Part shown: positions 54,139 to 63,379 of the stretch, in pieces | Layout: every line of letters starts with the position of its first letter | Numbering within the stretch: the stretch's first letter is position 1 | NCBI RefSeq assembly: GCF_020510565.1 | Contig: NZ_CP075189.1 | Location: 124,001-188,000 of the forward strand | Direction: 5' to 3' | Source of the DNA: Ferribacterium limneticum | GTDB lineage: Bacteria; Pseudomonadota; Gammaproteobacteria; Burkholderiales; Rhodocyclaceae | Length of the DNA: 64,000 nucleotides | Notes under the pieces: generated by a model | Database searches by the model: none | Told to the model about the DNA's origin: nothing | Seen by the model: only the letters and a program-made list of their open reading frames with translations | Program-made: the position numbers and the translations under genes

Positions 54139-55011
54139 ATGCCGCCGCGCCTGATCTCGGTCATCGTCACCACCTATAACCGGCCGGACGCCTTGCGCGC
54201 CGTGCTGGCTTCGCTTGCCGCGCAGACTGATACAGCATTCGAAGTGCTGGTAGCTGACGATGGCTCACGGCAGGAGACGGCGGCGGCAGTCGCCGAGGCG
54301 GCGGTCAATTTTCCGGTCCCGCTGGTCCATCTGTGGCAGTCCGATGACGGGTTTCGTGCGGCGGCAGCGCGCAATCTGGCGGTGGCGGCAAGTCGAGGCG
54401 ATTACCTCGTCTTCGTCGACGGCGATTGCGTGCTGCGCCCGGATTTTGTCGCGCGACACCGGGCGCTGGCCGAGCCGGCCTGGTTCGTGGCCGGAAACCG
54501 GGTGTTGCTGTCCGAGAGTTTCACGAAAAAGGTGCTGCAATCGCCGATGATCGAGCTGCACGGTGACAGTCGTCTGAACTGGCTGGGCCGCCGGTTTTAC
54601 GGGGTGATCAATCGCTGGTTGCCGCTCTGCTTCGTGCCGGGGAACGGTTGGCGCAAGCGCCAGCCGCAACGCTGGCAAGGCGCGCGGACCTGCAATCTGG
54701 CAATGTGGCGGTCCGATTTCGATGCCATCAACGGCTTTGACGAAGCTTTTCAGGGCTGGGGGCACGAAGATGCCGACCTCGCCATCCGCCTGTTGCATGC
54801 CGGCGTAAGGCGGAAGGACGGGCGTTTTGCCACGGCCGTGCTGCATCTCTGGCACCGCGAGAACGACCGCAGCAATCTGGTCGAGAACGAACGCCGGCTG
54901 GCGGAGATTCTGGCTGCCGACCGGCGACGTGCAGCGGTCGGGATCGATACCTATAACCCCGATCGAGTCAGCGCAGCCGTGCTTCAGAAATTGGGCAAAA
55001 TTTCCGGTTGA
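54139..55011 (+). CDS. family 2 glycosyltransferase with C-terminal galactosyltransferase-like region
   Basis: 290 residues. LISVIVTTYNRPDALRAVLASLAAQTD, VLVADDGSRQETA, YLVFVDGDCVLRPDFV (DGD metal site) and AMWRSDFDAINGFDEAFQGWGHEDADLAIRLLHAG, the last typical of the glycosyltransferase-7C/N-acetylgalactosaminyl region. Probably adds a sugar to LPS core. Its last residues LGKISG and stop codon are supplied by a dispersed-repeat copy, so the C-terminus may have been replaced. Confidence 0.86.
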   Translation: MPPRLISVIVTTYNRPDALRAVLASLAAQTDTAFEVLVADDGSRQETAAAVAEAAVNFPVPLVHLWQSDDGFRAAAARNLAVAASRGDYLVFVDGDCVLRPDFVARHRALAEPAWFVAGNRVLLSESFTKKVLQSPMIELHGDSRLNWLGRRFYGVINRWLPLCFVPGNGWRKRQPQRWQGARTCNLAMWRSDFDAINGFDEAFQGWGHEDADLAIRLLHAGVRRKDGRFATAVLHLWHRENDRSNLVENERRLAEILAADRRRAAVGIDTYNPDRVSAAVLQKLGKISG

Positions 55012-55021
55012 CCGTAGGAAT
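54985..55021 (+). repeat. dispersed GTTGACCG repeat, copy 12 (end of GT2 gene)
   Basis: CAGAAATTGGGCAAAATTT then CCGGTTGACCGTAGGAAT. The TGA within GTTGACC is the stop codon of the glycosyltransferase. The copy fills the whole gap to the convergent polA stop. Confidence 0.9.
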
Positions 55022-57741
55022 CAGTGCGCGGCTTCCCAGTTCGGCCCGACGCCGACTTCGACGACCAGCGGCACCTTGAGTTCGGCGACCTGACTCATCA
55101 GGCGGGGCAGGTGGGTACGGATGTCCATCAGTTCGTCGTCCGGCACTTCGAGCAGCAGTTCGTCGTGTACCTGCAGCACCAATTTTGATTTCAGCCCCGA
55201 TTTTTCCAGCCACTCCTGCACGGCGATCATCGCCAGCTTGATCAGGTCGGCGGCTGTGCCCTGCATCGGCGCGTTGATCGCGGCGCGCTCTGCCCCCTGG
55301 CGGCGGTTGCCGTTGCTCGAACGGATTTCCGGGAACCACAGGCGGCGGCCGAAGGCGGTTTCGACGTAGCCTTTTTGCCGCGCCATTTCCCGGGCCTCTT
55401 CCATGTAACGGGCGACGCCGGGGTAGCGGGCGAAATAGCGGTCGATGTAGGTCTGTGCGGCGCTGCGTTCCAGCCCGAGCTGGCGAGCGAGGCCGAAGGC
55501 GCTCATGCCGTAGATCAGGCCGAAATTGATGCTCTTGGCGACGCGGCGCTGGTCGGGGCCGACTTCGAGCGGTGTGACGCCGAAGATCTCGCCGGCCGTC
55601 GCGCGGTGCACATCCTCGCCGTGTGAGAAGGCGTGGAGCAAGCCTTCGTCGCCCGAGAGGTGGGCCATGATGCGCAGCTCGATTTGCGAGTAGTCGGCCG
55701 AGACGATGCTCGAACCTTCGGGTGCTATGAAGGCAGTACGGATCTTCCGGCCTTCCTCGCTGCGTACCGGGATGTTCTGCAGGTTGGGGTCGGTCGAGGC
55801 AAGGCGCCCGGTGACAACGGATGCCTGCGAGAAGTGAGTATGCACTCGCCCGGTTTGCGTGTTGACCATGCGTGGTAGCTTGTCGGTGTAGGTGCCCTTG
55901 AGTTTGGACAGGCTGCGGTGTTCGAGCAGCAGCTTGGGTAGCGGGTAGTCGAGTGCGAGTTCGGAGAGCACTTCCTCGTCGGTGGACGGGCCGCCGGAGG
56001 GTGTTTTCTTCTTGACCGGTAGGCCCAGTTTTTCAAACAGGATGTCGCCGAGTTGCTTGGGTGAGGCGAGGTTGAAGGGCTGGCCGGCCAGTTCGTAAGC
56101 CTGCGCTTCGAGGGCCATGATCTTCTGGCCCATTTCGTGGCTTTGCCGGCTCAGAACATCGCTGTCGATCAAGATACCGTTGCGCTCGATCTGCCAGATG
56201 ACCTGGCGGGCCGGCATCTCGATGTCGTGGTAGATGCGGCTCAAACCGGGTTCGTCGGCGAATTGCGGGTGCAGGACGTTATGGACGCGTAGGGTGACGT
56301 CGGCGTCTTCGGCCGAGTAGATGGCGGCGCGCTCGATGTCGACCTGGTCGAAGCTGATCTGCTTGGCGCCCTTGCCGCACAGGTCTTCGTAGGCGATGGT
56401 GTCGAGGCCGAGGTGGCGGGTGCATAGCTGGCCGAGGTCGTGGCCCTTGTCGGACTCGATGACGTAGCTTTGCAGCATGGTGTCGTGTTCTATGCCGGCC
56501 AGCGTGATGCCGTGGTTGGCGAAGACGTGCTGGTCGTACTTTGCGTTTTGCAGCACTTTTTTCCGGTTGACCGTGGAAAGCCAGGGTTTGAGCTTTTCCA
56601 GCACTTCGTCACGCGGCAACTGGTCGGCAACGCCGGGGGCAGTGTGGGCGAGCGGGATGTAGCAAGCTTCGCCCGGTTTGACCGAGAGCGAAATGCCGAC
56701 GATGCGGGCGGCGAAGGAGTCGAGGCTGGTCGTTTCGGTGTCGAGCGCCGTCAGTTCTGCCGCTTCGATTTTGGCCAGCCAGGCATCGAATTGCGGCCAG
56801 CTCAGGACAGTTTCGTAGGTAACGTCGATTTTGCCTTGGAGCGCCGGAGCTGCGGCGTCGGAAACCGTGCGGGCCGGGATGTCGGCGGCCGCTTCCGGAC
56901 CGTCGATATCGGCCAGCCACGAGCGGAACTGGTAACGGGTGTAGAGTTCGCGCAGCGTGGCGAGATCGGGCGCTGTTGCGTTCAGCGTGGCCGGTGCTGG
57001 CAGGTTGGTGAGGTCGCAGGCGACGGTAACCAGCTTTTTTCCCAGCGGCAAAAAGCCGAGGTGGTCGCGCAGATTCTGGCCGACGACGCCGCCGATTTCG
57101 TCGGCATGGGCGACGATTTCGTCGAGCGATCCGTATTGCGCCAGCCATTTGAGCGCGGTTTTCGGCCCGCATTTGGCGACGCCCGGTACGCCGTCGACGG
57201 TGTCACCAACCAGCGCCAGATAATCAACAATCTTGTCCGGGGGCACGCCGAACTTGGCCTCGACGCCGGCCTCGTCGAGCAGTTCGTTGCTCATCGTGTT
57301 GTACCAGCGGACGAGCGGATTGACCAGTTGGGTCAGATCCTTGTCACCGGTCGAAATCAGCGTGTTAATGCCGTCCACCGCAGCATTCGTCGCCAGCGTG
57401 CCGATCACGTCGTCGGCCTCGACGCCATCGACCATGAGCAGCGGCCAGCCGGCGGCCTTGATGGCAGCGTGCAACGGCTCGATCTGGCCGACCATTTCGG
57501 GCGGCATCGGCGGGCGGTGCGCCTTGTATTCCGGATACCAGTCGTCACGGAAGGTCTTGCCCTTGGCATCGAAGACGACGGCCTTGTAGTCTGCCTTGTA
57601 GTCGCTCTCGAGACGACGTAGCATGTTCAGAACGCCGTAGATGGCGCCTGTCGGCTCGCCAGCCTTGTTACGCAAGTCGGGCAGGGCGTGGAAAGCGCGA
57701 TAAAGATAGGACGAACCGTCCACCAACAATAAGAGAGGCAT
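55021..57741 (-). CDS. polA: DNA polymerase I
   Basis: 906 residues with all three domains. The 5' nuclease has LLLVDGSSYLYRAFHAL, VDGVEADDVIGTLA and GVPGVAKCGPKTALKWL. The 3'-5' exonuclease has ALDTETTSLDSFAARIVG. The polymerase A core has SADYSQIELRIMAHLSGD, KSINFGLIYGMSAFGLA and LQVHDELLLEVP. It fills gaps and removes RNA primers. A repeat copy encodes STVNRKKVLQNAKYD in the exonuclease domain, substituting the usual variable residues before the N(A/L)KYD motif. Its start lies only 5 bp from the divergent LOG gene. Confidence 0.98.
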   Translation of the reverse strand: MPLLLLVDGSSYLYRAFHALPDLRNKAGEPTGAIYGVLNMLRRLESDYKADYKAVVFDAKGKTFRDDWYPEYKAHRPPMPPEMVGQIEPLHAAIKAAGWPLLMVDGVEADDVIGTLATNAAVDGINTLISTGDKDLTQLVNPLVRWYNTMSNELLDEAGVEAKFGVPPDKIVDYLALVGDTVDGVPGVAKCGPKTALKWLAQYGSLDEIVAHADEIGGVVGQNLRDHLGFLPLGKKLVTVACDLTNLPAPATLNATAPDLATLRELYTRYQFRSWLADIDGPEAAADIPARTVSDAAAPALQGKIDVTYETVLSWPQFDAWLAKIEAAELTALDTETTSLDSFAARIVGISLSVKPGEACYIPLAHTAPGVADQLPRDEVLEKLKPWLSTVNRKKVLQNAKYDQHVFANHGITLAGIEHDTMLQSYVIESDKGHDLGQLCTRHLGLDTIAYEDLCGKGAKQISFDQVDIERAAIYSAEDADVTLRVHNVLHPQFADEPGLSRIYHDIEMPARQVIWQIERNGILIDSDVLSRQSHEMGQKIMALEAQAYELAGQPFNLASPKQLGDILFEKLGLPVKKKTPSGGPSTDEEVLSELALDYPLPKLLLEHRSLSKLKGTYTDKLPRMVNTQTGRVHTHFSQASVVTGRLASTDPNLQNIPVRSEEGRKIRTAFIAPEGSSIVSADYSQIELRIMAHLSGDEGLLHAFSHGEDVHRATAGEIFGVTPLEVGPDQRRVAKSINFGLIYGMSAFGLARQLGLERSAAQTYIDRYFARYPGVARYMEEAREMARQKGYVETAFGRRLWFPEIRSSNGNRRQGAERAAINAPMQGTAADLIKLAMIAVQEWLEKSGLKSKLVLQVHDELLLEVPDDELMDIRTHLPRLMSQVAELKVPLVVEVGVGPNWEAAH
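56543..56580 (+). repeat. dispersed GTTGACCG repeat, copy 13 (in polA)
   Basis: GCGTTTTGCAGCACTTTT then TTCCGGTTGACCGTGGAAAG: perfect core, weaker arms. It is read by polA as STVNRKKVLQ. Confidence 0.8.
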
Positions 57742-57746
57742 AAAAA

Positions 57747-58475
57747 GTGACCGAGAGCGACAAGCTGGTAATGGGCGTCGAGACCGAGGCCCTGCTGAAA
57801 AACGCGACGGCCCGCGAGTCCTGGCGGATTTTCGGCATTATGTCAGAGTTCGTCGAGGCAACTGAGCGTCTGGCCGCCATCAAGCCGGCCGTGACCATGT
57901 TCGGCAGCGCCCGCGTGCGGCCGGAATCTCCTTATTACGAGTTGACCGAGCGGACGGCGCGCCTGCTGTCCGATTCCGGTTTCTCGGTCATCTCCGGTGG
58001 CGGCCCGGGGATCATGGAGGCGGCCAACAAAGGTGCCTTCTTCGGCAAATCGCCGTCGGTCGGCCTCAATATCCAGTTGCCGCACGAGCAATCCAATAAT
58101 CCCTATCAGGATATCTCGCAGACCTTCCGCCACTTCTTCGCCCGCAAATACATGTTCGTCCGCTTCGCTAGCGCCTATGTCGTGATGCCCGGCGGCTTCG
58201 GCACGCTCGACGAACTGATGGAAGCACTGACCCTGATCCAGACCGGCAAGGCCCGCAAGATTCCTCTGATCCTCGTCTGCTCGGACTTCTGGGGCGGTAT
58301 GATCGACTGGTTCAAGGACCGGCTGGTCGCCGAAGGCATGGTCGATGAGGAAGATATCAATCTGATCCAGTTGATCGATGAGCCGGAAAAAGTGGTCGAA
58401 GCCATCTTCAAGCACTACGAGGCTCGTCCTTTCGGCCCCTTGCCGAACGAACACGAGATGCTGCTCAACCTGTAA
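57747..58475 (+). CDS. LOG-family Rossmann-fold protein
   Basis: 242 residues (GTG start; an ATG at 57771 is an alternative). TMFGSARVRPESPYYE, VISGGGPGIMEAANKGAF and VVMPGGFGTLDELMEALTLIQTGK are the LOG/TIGR00730 signature, including the PGGxGTxxE nucleotide-binding motif. Relatives hydrolyse nucleoside monophosphates to free bases (cytokinin-activating type). An AAGAGAGG ribosome site for the GTG lies within the first polA codons on the other strand. Confidence 0.88.
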   Translation: MTESDKLVMGVETEALLKNATARESWRIFGIMSEFVEATERLAAIKPAVTMFGSARVRPESPYYELTERTARLLSDSGFSVISGGGPGIMEAANKGAFFGKSPSVGLNIQLPHEQSNNPYQDISQTFRHFFARKYMFVRFASAYVVMPGGFGTLDELMEALTLIQTGKARKIPLILVCSDFWGGMIDWFKDRLVAEGMVDEEDINLIQLIDEPEKVVEAIFKHYEARPFGPLPNEHEMLLNL

Positions 58476-58505
58476 AATCAAAGCATCGTCATCGAGGATT
58501 CAACC

Positions 58506-58835
58506 ATGCGCCGCCTTCTTCCACTCCTGCTTCTAGCCGCCTTGCCTGCCTGGGCGCAGAAAGGCGATCTCCAGCCCCTGCCGGCCGTGCCGCCGCCACC
58601 ACCCGGCATGGAGGCCTTCGACGAAGCACTTGAGCCGCAGGTCACCATCGTCAAGCGCGAGACTGAAACGCGCGAGGAATACCGCATGAAGGGCAAGCTC
58701 TACATGGTCAAGGTCACGCCAGCTGTCGGCCCCGCCTACTACCTCGTCGATAACCAGGGCGACGGCCAGTTCGTCCAGGCCGACATTACCCATCCGGTGA
58801 CCAAGCCGCCGATGTGGATCATTCATAGCTGGTAA
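58506..58835 (+). CDS. DUF2782 secreted protein
   Basis: 109 residues with a signal peptide (LLPLLLLAALPAWAQ), a Pro-rich linker (LPAVPPPPPGMEAFD), and a small beta domain: PQVTIVKRETETREEYRMKGKLYMVKVTPAVGPAYYLVDNQGDGQF. This matches DUF2782, commonly found just upstream of homoserine kinase in beta- and gammaproteobacteria. It is probably periplasmic. Function unknown. The thrB start follows 3 bp after its stop. Confidence 0.88.
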   Translation: MRRLLPLLLLAALPAWAQKGDLQPLPAVPPPPPGMEAFDEALEPQVTIVKRETETREEYRMKGKLYMVKVTPAVGPAYYLVDNQGDGQFVQADITHPVTKPPMWIIHSW

Positions 58836-58838
58836 ATC

Positions 58839-59765
58839 TTGTCCGTCTATACCAAAGTCGGGCGCGATGAACTCACCGCCTGGCTTCAGCAGCTCGGGCT
58901 GGGTGAGCTGATCGACTACGCCGGTATTGCGGCCGGCATGCAGAACTCCAACTATTTTGTGACGACGGCCAGCGGTCGTTATGTGCTGACGCTGTTCGAG
59001 CGCATCGAGACGTCATCCCTCGATTTTTACTTGGCCCTGCAGGATCACTTGGCACACAGCGGGATTCCCAGCCCGCGGCCGGTGGCTGACGGCGATGGCC
59101 GCTATTGGCGCAACCTCGCCGGCAAGCCCGCTGCACTGCTGAGCTGTTTGCCGGGAGCTGCACTGGAGTCGCCGGATGCCGAGCACTGCCGCGCCGTCGG
59201 CCAAATGCTGGCTCGCCTGCACCGCGCCGCGGCTGATCTGCCGAATCCCTTGCCGAATCCCTGCGGCGCCGCCTGGCGGCAAGCGGTCGGCGAAACCTTG
59301 TTGCCTTTGGTCGCGCCGGATGAGCGTGATCTGCTGGCCGATGAACTGGCCTTTCAGGCGGCGCAGGACTATTCGGCCCTGCCGAGCGGCGTCATCCACG
59401 CCGACCTGTTCCGCGACAACGTGCTGTGGGATGCCGCGGGTCGACTGTCTGGCGTGCTCGATTTCTATTTTGCCGGCGAAGATGCCTTGCTCTTCGATCT
59501 GGCCGTCGTCGCCAACGACTGGTGTTCGGATGACGAGGCTCTCGCCGCGCTGATCGCCGGTTACGCCAGCCAACGTCCGCTCACCGAGGCGGAGCGCGCT
59601 GCCTGGCCGGCGATGCGGCGCGCCGCAGCCTTGCGCTTCTGGCTGCTCCGGCTGGAAGTCAGGCACCAGCCGCGTCAGGGCGAAGTGGTAACGATCAAGA
59701 ATCCCGATGACTTTCGGCACCTGCTGGCACGTTTTCGCCTTGCCCCGGAAGCCTTGCCCCGTTAG
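58839..59765 (+). CDS. thrB: homoserine kinase (ThrB2, APH-fold type)
   Basis: 308 residues from a TTG start 3 bp after the DUF2782 stop. It is the aminoglycoside-phosphotransferase-fold homoserine kinase, not the GHMP type. SVYTKVGRDELTAWLQQLGLGELIDYAGIAAGMQNSNYFV is the family start, catalytic loop VIHADLFRDNVLW carries Asp and Asn, and LDFYFAGEDALLFDLAVVANDW holds the metal-binding Asp. It phosphorylates homoserine for threonine synthesis. Confidence 0.94.
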   Translation: MSVYTKVGRDELTAWLQQLGLGELIDYAGIAAGMQNSNYFVTTASGRYVLTLFERIETSSLDFYLALQDHLAHSGIPSPRPVADGDGRYWRNLAGKPAALLSCLPGAALESPDAEHCRAVGQMLARLHRAAADLPNPLPNPCGAAWRQAVGETLLPLVAPDERDLLADELAFQAAQDYSALPSGVIHADLFRDNVLWDAAGRLSGVLDFYFAGEDALLFDLAVVANDWCSDDEALAALIAGYASQRPLTEAERAAWPAMRRAAALRFWLLRLEVRHQPRQGEVVTIKNPDDFRHLLARFRLAPEALPR

Positions 59766-59774
59766 CATCCGCGC

Positions 59775-60521
59775 ATGAGTGAAATCCCTGTTTTTCCGAT
59801 GGCCCCGACCCGGTTTACCGGCGCGAGCCGCGAAGTCGACCCCGGTGCCTGCTTTGACTGGCTGCGCCAGGGCTGGGCCATGTTTCTCGTCAATCCCGGC
59901 GTGTGGATTGGCAGTACCGTTCTGCTCCTCGTCATGCTGATGGCCATCTCCATCGTGCCGCTCTTCGGGCAGATCGCCGCGCATCTGCTGGTGCCGCTGT
60001 TCGGCGCCGGCATGATCAAGTTGTGCAAGCGACTGAACGATGGCGAAGAGCCGGAAATTGCCGACCTGTTCGCCGGTTTTCGCCACAACGCCGGGCAATT
60101 AGTCATGATCGGCGTATTTTTCGCGATGGGCATTTTTGGCATCGCCTTTCTGGCTTTCCTGCTCGTCAGCGGCGGCGTGCTCGGTGGCGTTGTCACCGGC
60201 AAGGTCGCGGGTTTCGGCATTGCGTTTGGTGGCGTCATGCTGGCCGGCCTGCTCGTCATGGTGCTCTCGGTGCCGATCATCATGGCCACCTGGTTCGCGC
60301 CGGCACTGGTGTTTTTCCACGACATGCAGCCGCTCGACGCGATGAAGGCGAGTTTCGCCGCCGGTGCCAAGAATTTCCTGCCGATGGCGATTTTCGGCAC
60401 TTTCCTGGTTGTCGCCCTGTTCTTCGCCATGCTGCCTGTCGGCATGGGCCTGCTTCTGCTCCTGCCTGTCGCTTCCGGTGCAGTTTTCGCGTCCTACCGC
60501 GACATTTTTGTGGGAAGCTGA
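59775..60521 (+). CDS. BPSS1780-family membrane protein (paralogue 1)
   Basis: 248 residues with five or six membrane helices. It has the family opening PTRFTGASREVDPGACFDWLRQGWAMFLVNPGVWIG, a central MIKLCKRLNDGEEPEIADLFAGFR, WFAPALVFFHDMQPLDAMKASFAAGAKNFLPM, and ends VFASYRDIFVGS. Function unknown. It is followed 1 bp later by a paralogue of the same fold. Confidence 0.85.
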   Translation: MSEIPVFPMAPTRFTGASREVDPGACFDWLRQGWAMFLVNPGVWIGSTVLLLVMLMAISIVPLFGQIAAHLLVPLFGAGMIKLCKRLNDGEEPEIADLFAGFRHNAGQLVMIGVFFAMGIFGIAFLAFLLVSGGVLGGVVTGKVAGFGIAFGGVMLAGLLVMVLSVPIIMATWFAPALVFFHDMQPLDAMKASFAAGAKNFLPMAIFGTFLVVALFFAMLPVGMGLLLLLPVASGAVFASYRDIFVGS

Positions 60522-60522
60522 G

Positions 60523-61296
60523 ATGCGCGCCCAGACACTACCGCCCGCCGCCGGCTGGCGCTGGATTTTTACCGGCTTTGCCATTTTTCGGCGCAATCCG
60601 ATTGTTCTCGGCATGTTGGTCCTCACCTACTGGTTCACGGTGGTCTTCCTCAATGTGCTGCCGTTCATCGGTGCGCTCGCCGCTTCGCTGGTCATCCCCG
60701 GCCTCTCGGTCGGCCTCATGCAGGCCGCCCGTCAGGTTGAACGTGGTCAGGCGATCGGCGTACAGACCCTGTTTGGCAGCATGAAGGAAAATGCCCGCAC
60801 CCTGCTCGCCCTCGGTGCCCTCTACCTGTGCTGCACGCTCGGCGTTCTCGGCATGTCCACCCTGCTCGACGGCGGCGACATGTTCAAATTCATGATGGCC
60901 GATACCCGGGCCGAACGGGCTGCCGTCGAAGACGCCGATTTCATCGCCCCGGCGCTGTTCGTCATGGCCATGATGACGCCGGTCATGATGGCCTACTGGT
61001 TTGCCCCGGTGCTTGCCGCCTGGCACCGGCTGACCCTCGGCCGGGCCTTGTTCTTCAGCTTTGTTGCCTGCTGGATGAACTGGCGGGCTTTCCTGGTCTA
61101 TGGCTTGGGCATGATGCTGGTGGCCGGTGTCGTGCCCGGCGTCCTCCTTGGCATCCTGCTGCTGATCTTCCCCGACGCCGCCAGTTTCATTACTGCCGTC
61201 GTCACCATGCCGCTCGTACTGGTCATCGCGCCGACCATCTTCGCCAGCTTCTACGCCTGCTACCGCGACATCTTCGGCATTTCCGAAATTGTCTGA
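60523..61296 (+). CDS. BPSS1780-family membrane protein (paralogue 2)
   Basis: 257 residues. GWRWIFTGFAIFRRNPIVLGMLVLTYWFTVVFLNVLP and IPGLSVGLMQAARQVERGQAIGVQTLFGSMKENARTL are followed by WFAPVLAAWHRLTLGRALFFSFVACWMNWRAF and a terminal FASFYACYRDIFGISE. These parallel the paralogue upstream at each position, implying tandem duplication. It overlaps nadD by 8 nt. Confidence 0.85.
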   Translation: MRAQTLPPAAGWRWIFTGFAIFRRNPIVLGMLVLTYWFTVVFLNVLPFIGALAASLVIPGLSVGLMQAARQVERGQAIGVQTLFGSMKENARTLLALGALYLCCTLGVLGMSTLLDGGDMFKFMMADTRAERAAVEDADFIAPALFVMAMMTPVMMAYWFAPVLAAWHRLTLGRALFFSFVACWMNWRAFLVYGLGMMLVAGVVPGVLLGILLLIFPDAASFITAVVTMPLVLVIAPTIFASFYACYRDIFGISEIV

Positions 61297-61942
61297 GCCG
61301 CTTGGCCTCTTCGGGGGCACTTTCGATCCCGTGCATTTTGGTCACCTCCGGCTGGCCGAGGAAGCCATCGCCCACCTCGGCCTCGGTGGTGTGCGCTGGA
61401 TCCCCGCCGGCCAGCCGCCGCATCGCGGCACGCCGCAAGTGACCGCGCAGCAGCGTCTGGAGATGGTGCTACGGTCAACCGGAAATAATGCCCGATTTTC
61501 AATTGATGCCAGCGAGGTCGAAGCCGCCGCACCGAGCTACACGGTGCATACGCTCGAACGGCTGCGCCGCGAGCTCGGCGCCGAGCAGTCGCTGGTCCTG
61601 CTCGTTGGCGCCGATGCCTTTGCCGGACTCGCCACCTGGCATCGTTGGCGTGACATTTTTGCCCTGGCCCATGTCGCCGTCTCGCATCGCCCCGGTTTCC
61701 CGGTCGAAGCGAGCAGCCTGTCGCACGAGTTGGCGACCGAATTCAACGACCGTCGGCTGACCGATGTCGGCGGGCTGAAACTCGCTCCGGCCGGGGGGAT
61801 TGTCACTTTTGCCATGACCCAGCTCGCCATTTCGGCGACGCAGATTCGCAAGCTGCTGGCCAACGGCCTGTCGGCGCGTTATTTGCTGCCGGATAGCGTT
61901 CTCGACTATATTCACCTTCACCAACTCTATAAAAGTACCTGA
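61289..61942 (+). CDS. nadD: nicotinate-nucleotide adenylyltransferase
   Basis: 217 residues from TTG 61289. LGLFGGTFDPVHFGHLRLAEEA contains the HxGH nucleotidyltransferase motif, VRWIPAGQPPHRGTPQVTAQQR is the NadD loop, and C-terminal ISATQIRKLLANG the ISSTxxR motif. It makes deamido-NAD. A repeat copy encodes RSTGNNARFSIDASE, replacing the usual variable residues before the conserved Phe-rich strand. It overlaps rsfS by 1 nt. Confidence 0.95.
   Translation: MSEPLGLFGGTFDPVHFGHLRLAEEAIAHLGLGGVRWIPAGQPPHRGTPQVTAQQRLEMVLRSTGNNARFSIDASEVEAAAPSYTVHTLERLRRELGAEQSLVLLVGADAFAGLATWHRWRDIFALAHVAVSHRPGFPVEASSLSHELATEFNDRRLTDVGGLKLAPAGGIVTFAMTQLAISATQIRKLLANGLSARYLLPDSVLDYIHLHQLYKST
61468..61505 (-). 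repeat. dispersed GTTGACCG repeat, copy 14 (in nadD)
   Basis: GCTACGGTCAACCGGAAATA then ATGCCCGATTTTCAATTG: good core and recognisable arms. Read by nadD as RSTGNNARFSID. Confidence 0.85.
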
Positions 61943-62307
61943 TGGACATCCGCAAGCTGCAAAAAATCATCGTTTCCGCCCTTGAAGACATCAAAGGCAA
62001 GGATATCGAAGTCATCAACACCTCCAAGCTGACATCGATGTTCGATCGCATCGTCATTGCCACCGGCGACTCCAATCGTCAGGTCAAGTCGCTGGCCCAG
62101 AATGTGGTCGAAAAGGTCAAGGAAGCCGGCGGCGAGATTGTCTCGACCGAAGGCGAAGACGGCGGCGAATGGGTGCTGGTCGATCTCGGCGACGTTGTCG
62201 TGCACGTCATGCAAGCCAACGTCCGCGCCTACTACAACCTTGAAGAACTGTGGTCGGCGACGCCGGCCCAACGGCGCAAGGCCGTGGAGCAGGCTCGGCC
62301 GGAATGA
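61942..62307 (+). CDS. rsfS: ribosome silencing factor RsfS
   Basis: 121 residues. [51 protein letters not shown] and [30 protein letters not shown] are the RsfS/YbeB/DUF143 signature. It binds ribosomal protein uL14 and blocks subunit joining under starvation. It starts at the last base of nadD and overlaps rlmH by 4 nt, the common nadD-rsfS-rlmH order. Confidence 0.95.
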   Translation: MDIRKLQKIIVSALEDIKGKDIEVINTSKLTSMFDRIVIATGDSNRQVKSLAQNVVEKVKEAGGEIVSTEGEDGGEWVLVDLGDVVVHVMQANVRAYYNLEELWSATPAQRRKAVEQARPE

Positions 62308-62770
62308 AACTGGCCGTACTCGCCGTCGGTCATCGTCAGCCCGCCTGGGTGAACGAGGGCTGCGCCGAGTACCTCAAACGCATGCCGCGCGAACTGCCGG
62401 CCAGCGTTAGCGAAATCAAGCCCGAACCGCGCGGTTCGAAAACCCGCGAACAACTGCTGGCCGCTGAAAAAGGCCGCATCCGCGACGCCTTGCCGGGCAG
62501 TTGCCGCCTTGTCGTGCTCGACGAAAAGGGCGACGACCTGACCACCCTCAAGCTGGCCAAACGGCTTGAGGTGTGGATGCAGGACGGCCGCGACGTGGCG
62601 CTGCTGATTGGCGGCGCCGACGGGCTGGACGAGGAATTCAAGCAACAGGCAGACGACAAGTTGCGCCTGTCCAGCCTGACGCTACCCCATGGCATGGCTC
62701 GCCTGCTGTTGTGCGAGCAACTCTACCGCGCCGTCAGTGTCTTAAAGAACCACCCTTATCATCGGGAGGG

Positions 62771-62774
<4 letters not shown>
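62304..62774 (+). CDS. rlmH: 23S rRNA pseudouridine-1915 N3-methyltransferase RlmH
   Basis: 156 residues of the SPOUT family. It begins [29 protein letters not shown]-terminal SAM-binding knot: [59 protein letters not shown], with the conserved YHR tail. The ATG at 62304 overlaps the rsfS stop; the longer upstream frame is not RlmH-like. Overlaps maf by 4 nt. Confidence 0.95.
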
Positions 62775-63375
<601 letters not shown>

Positions 63376-63379
<4 letters not shown>

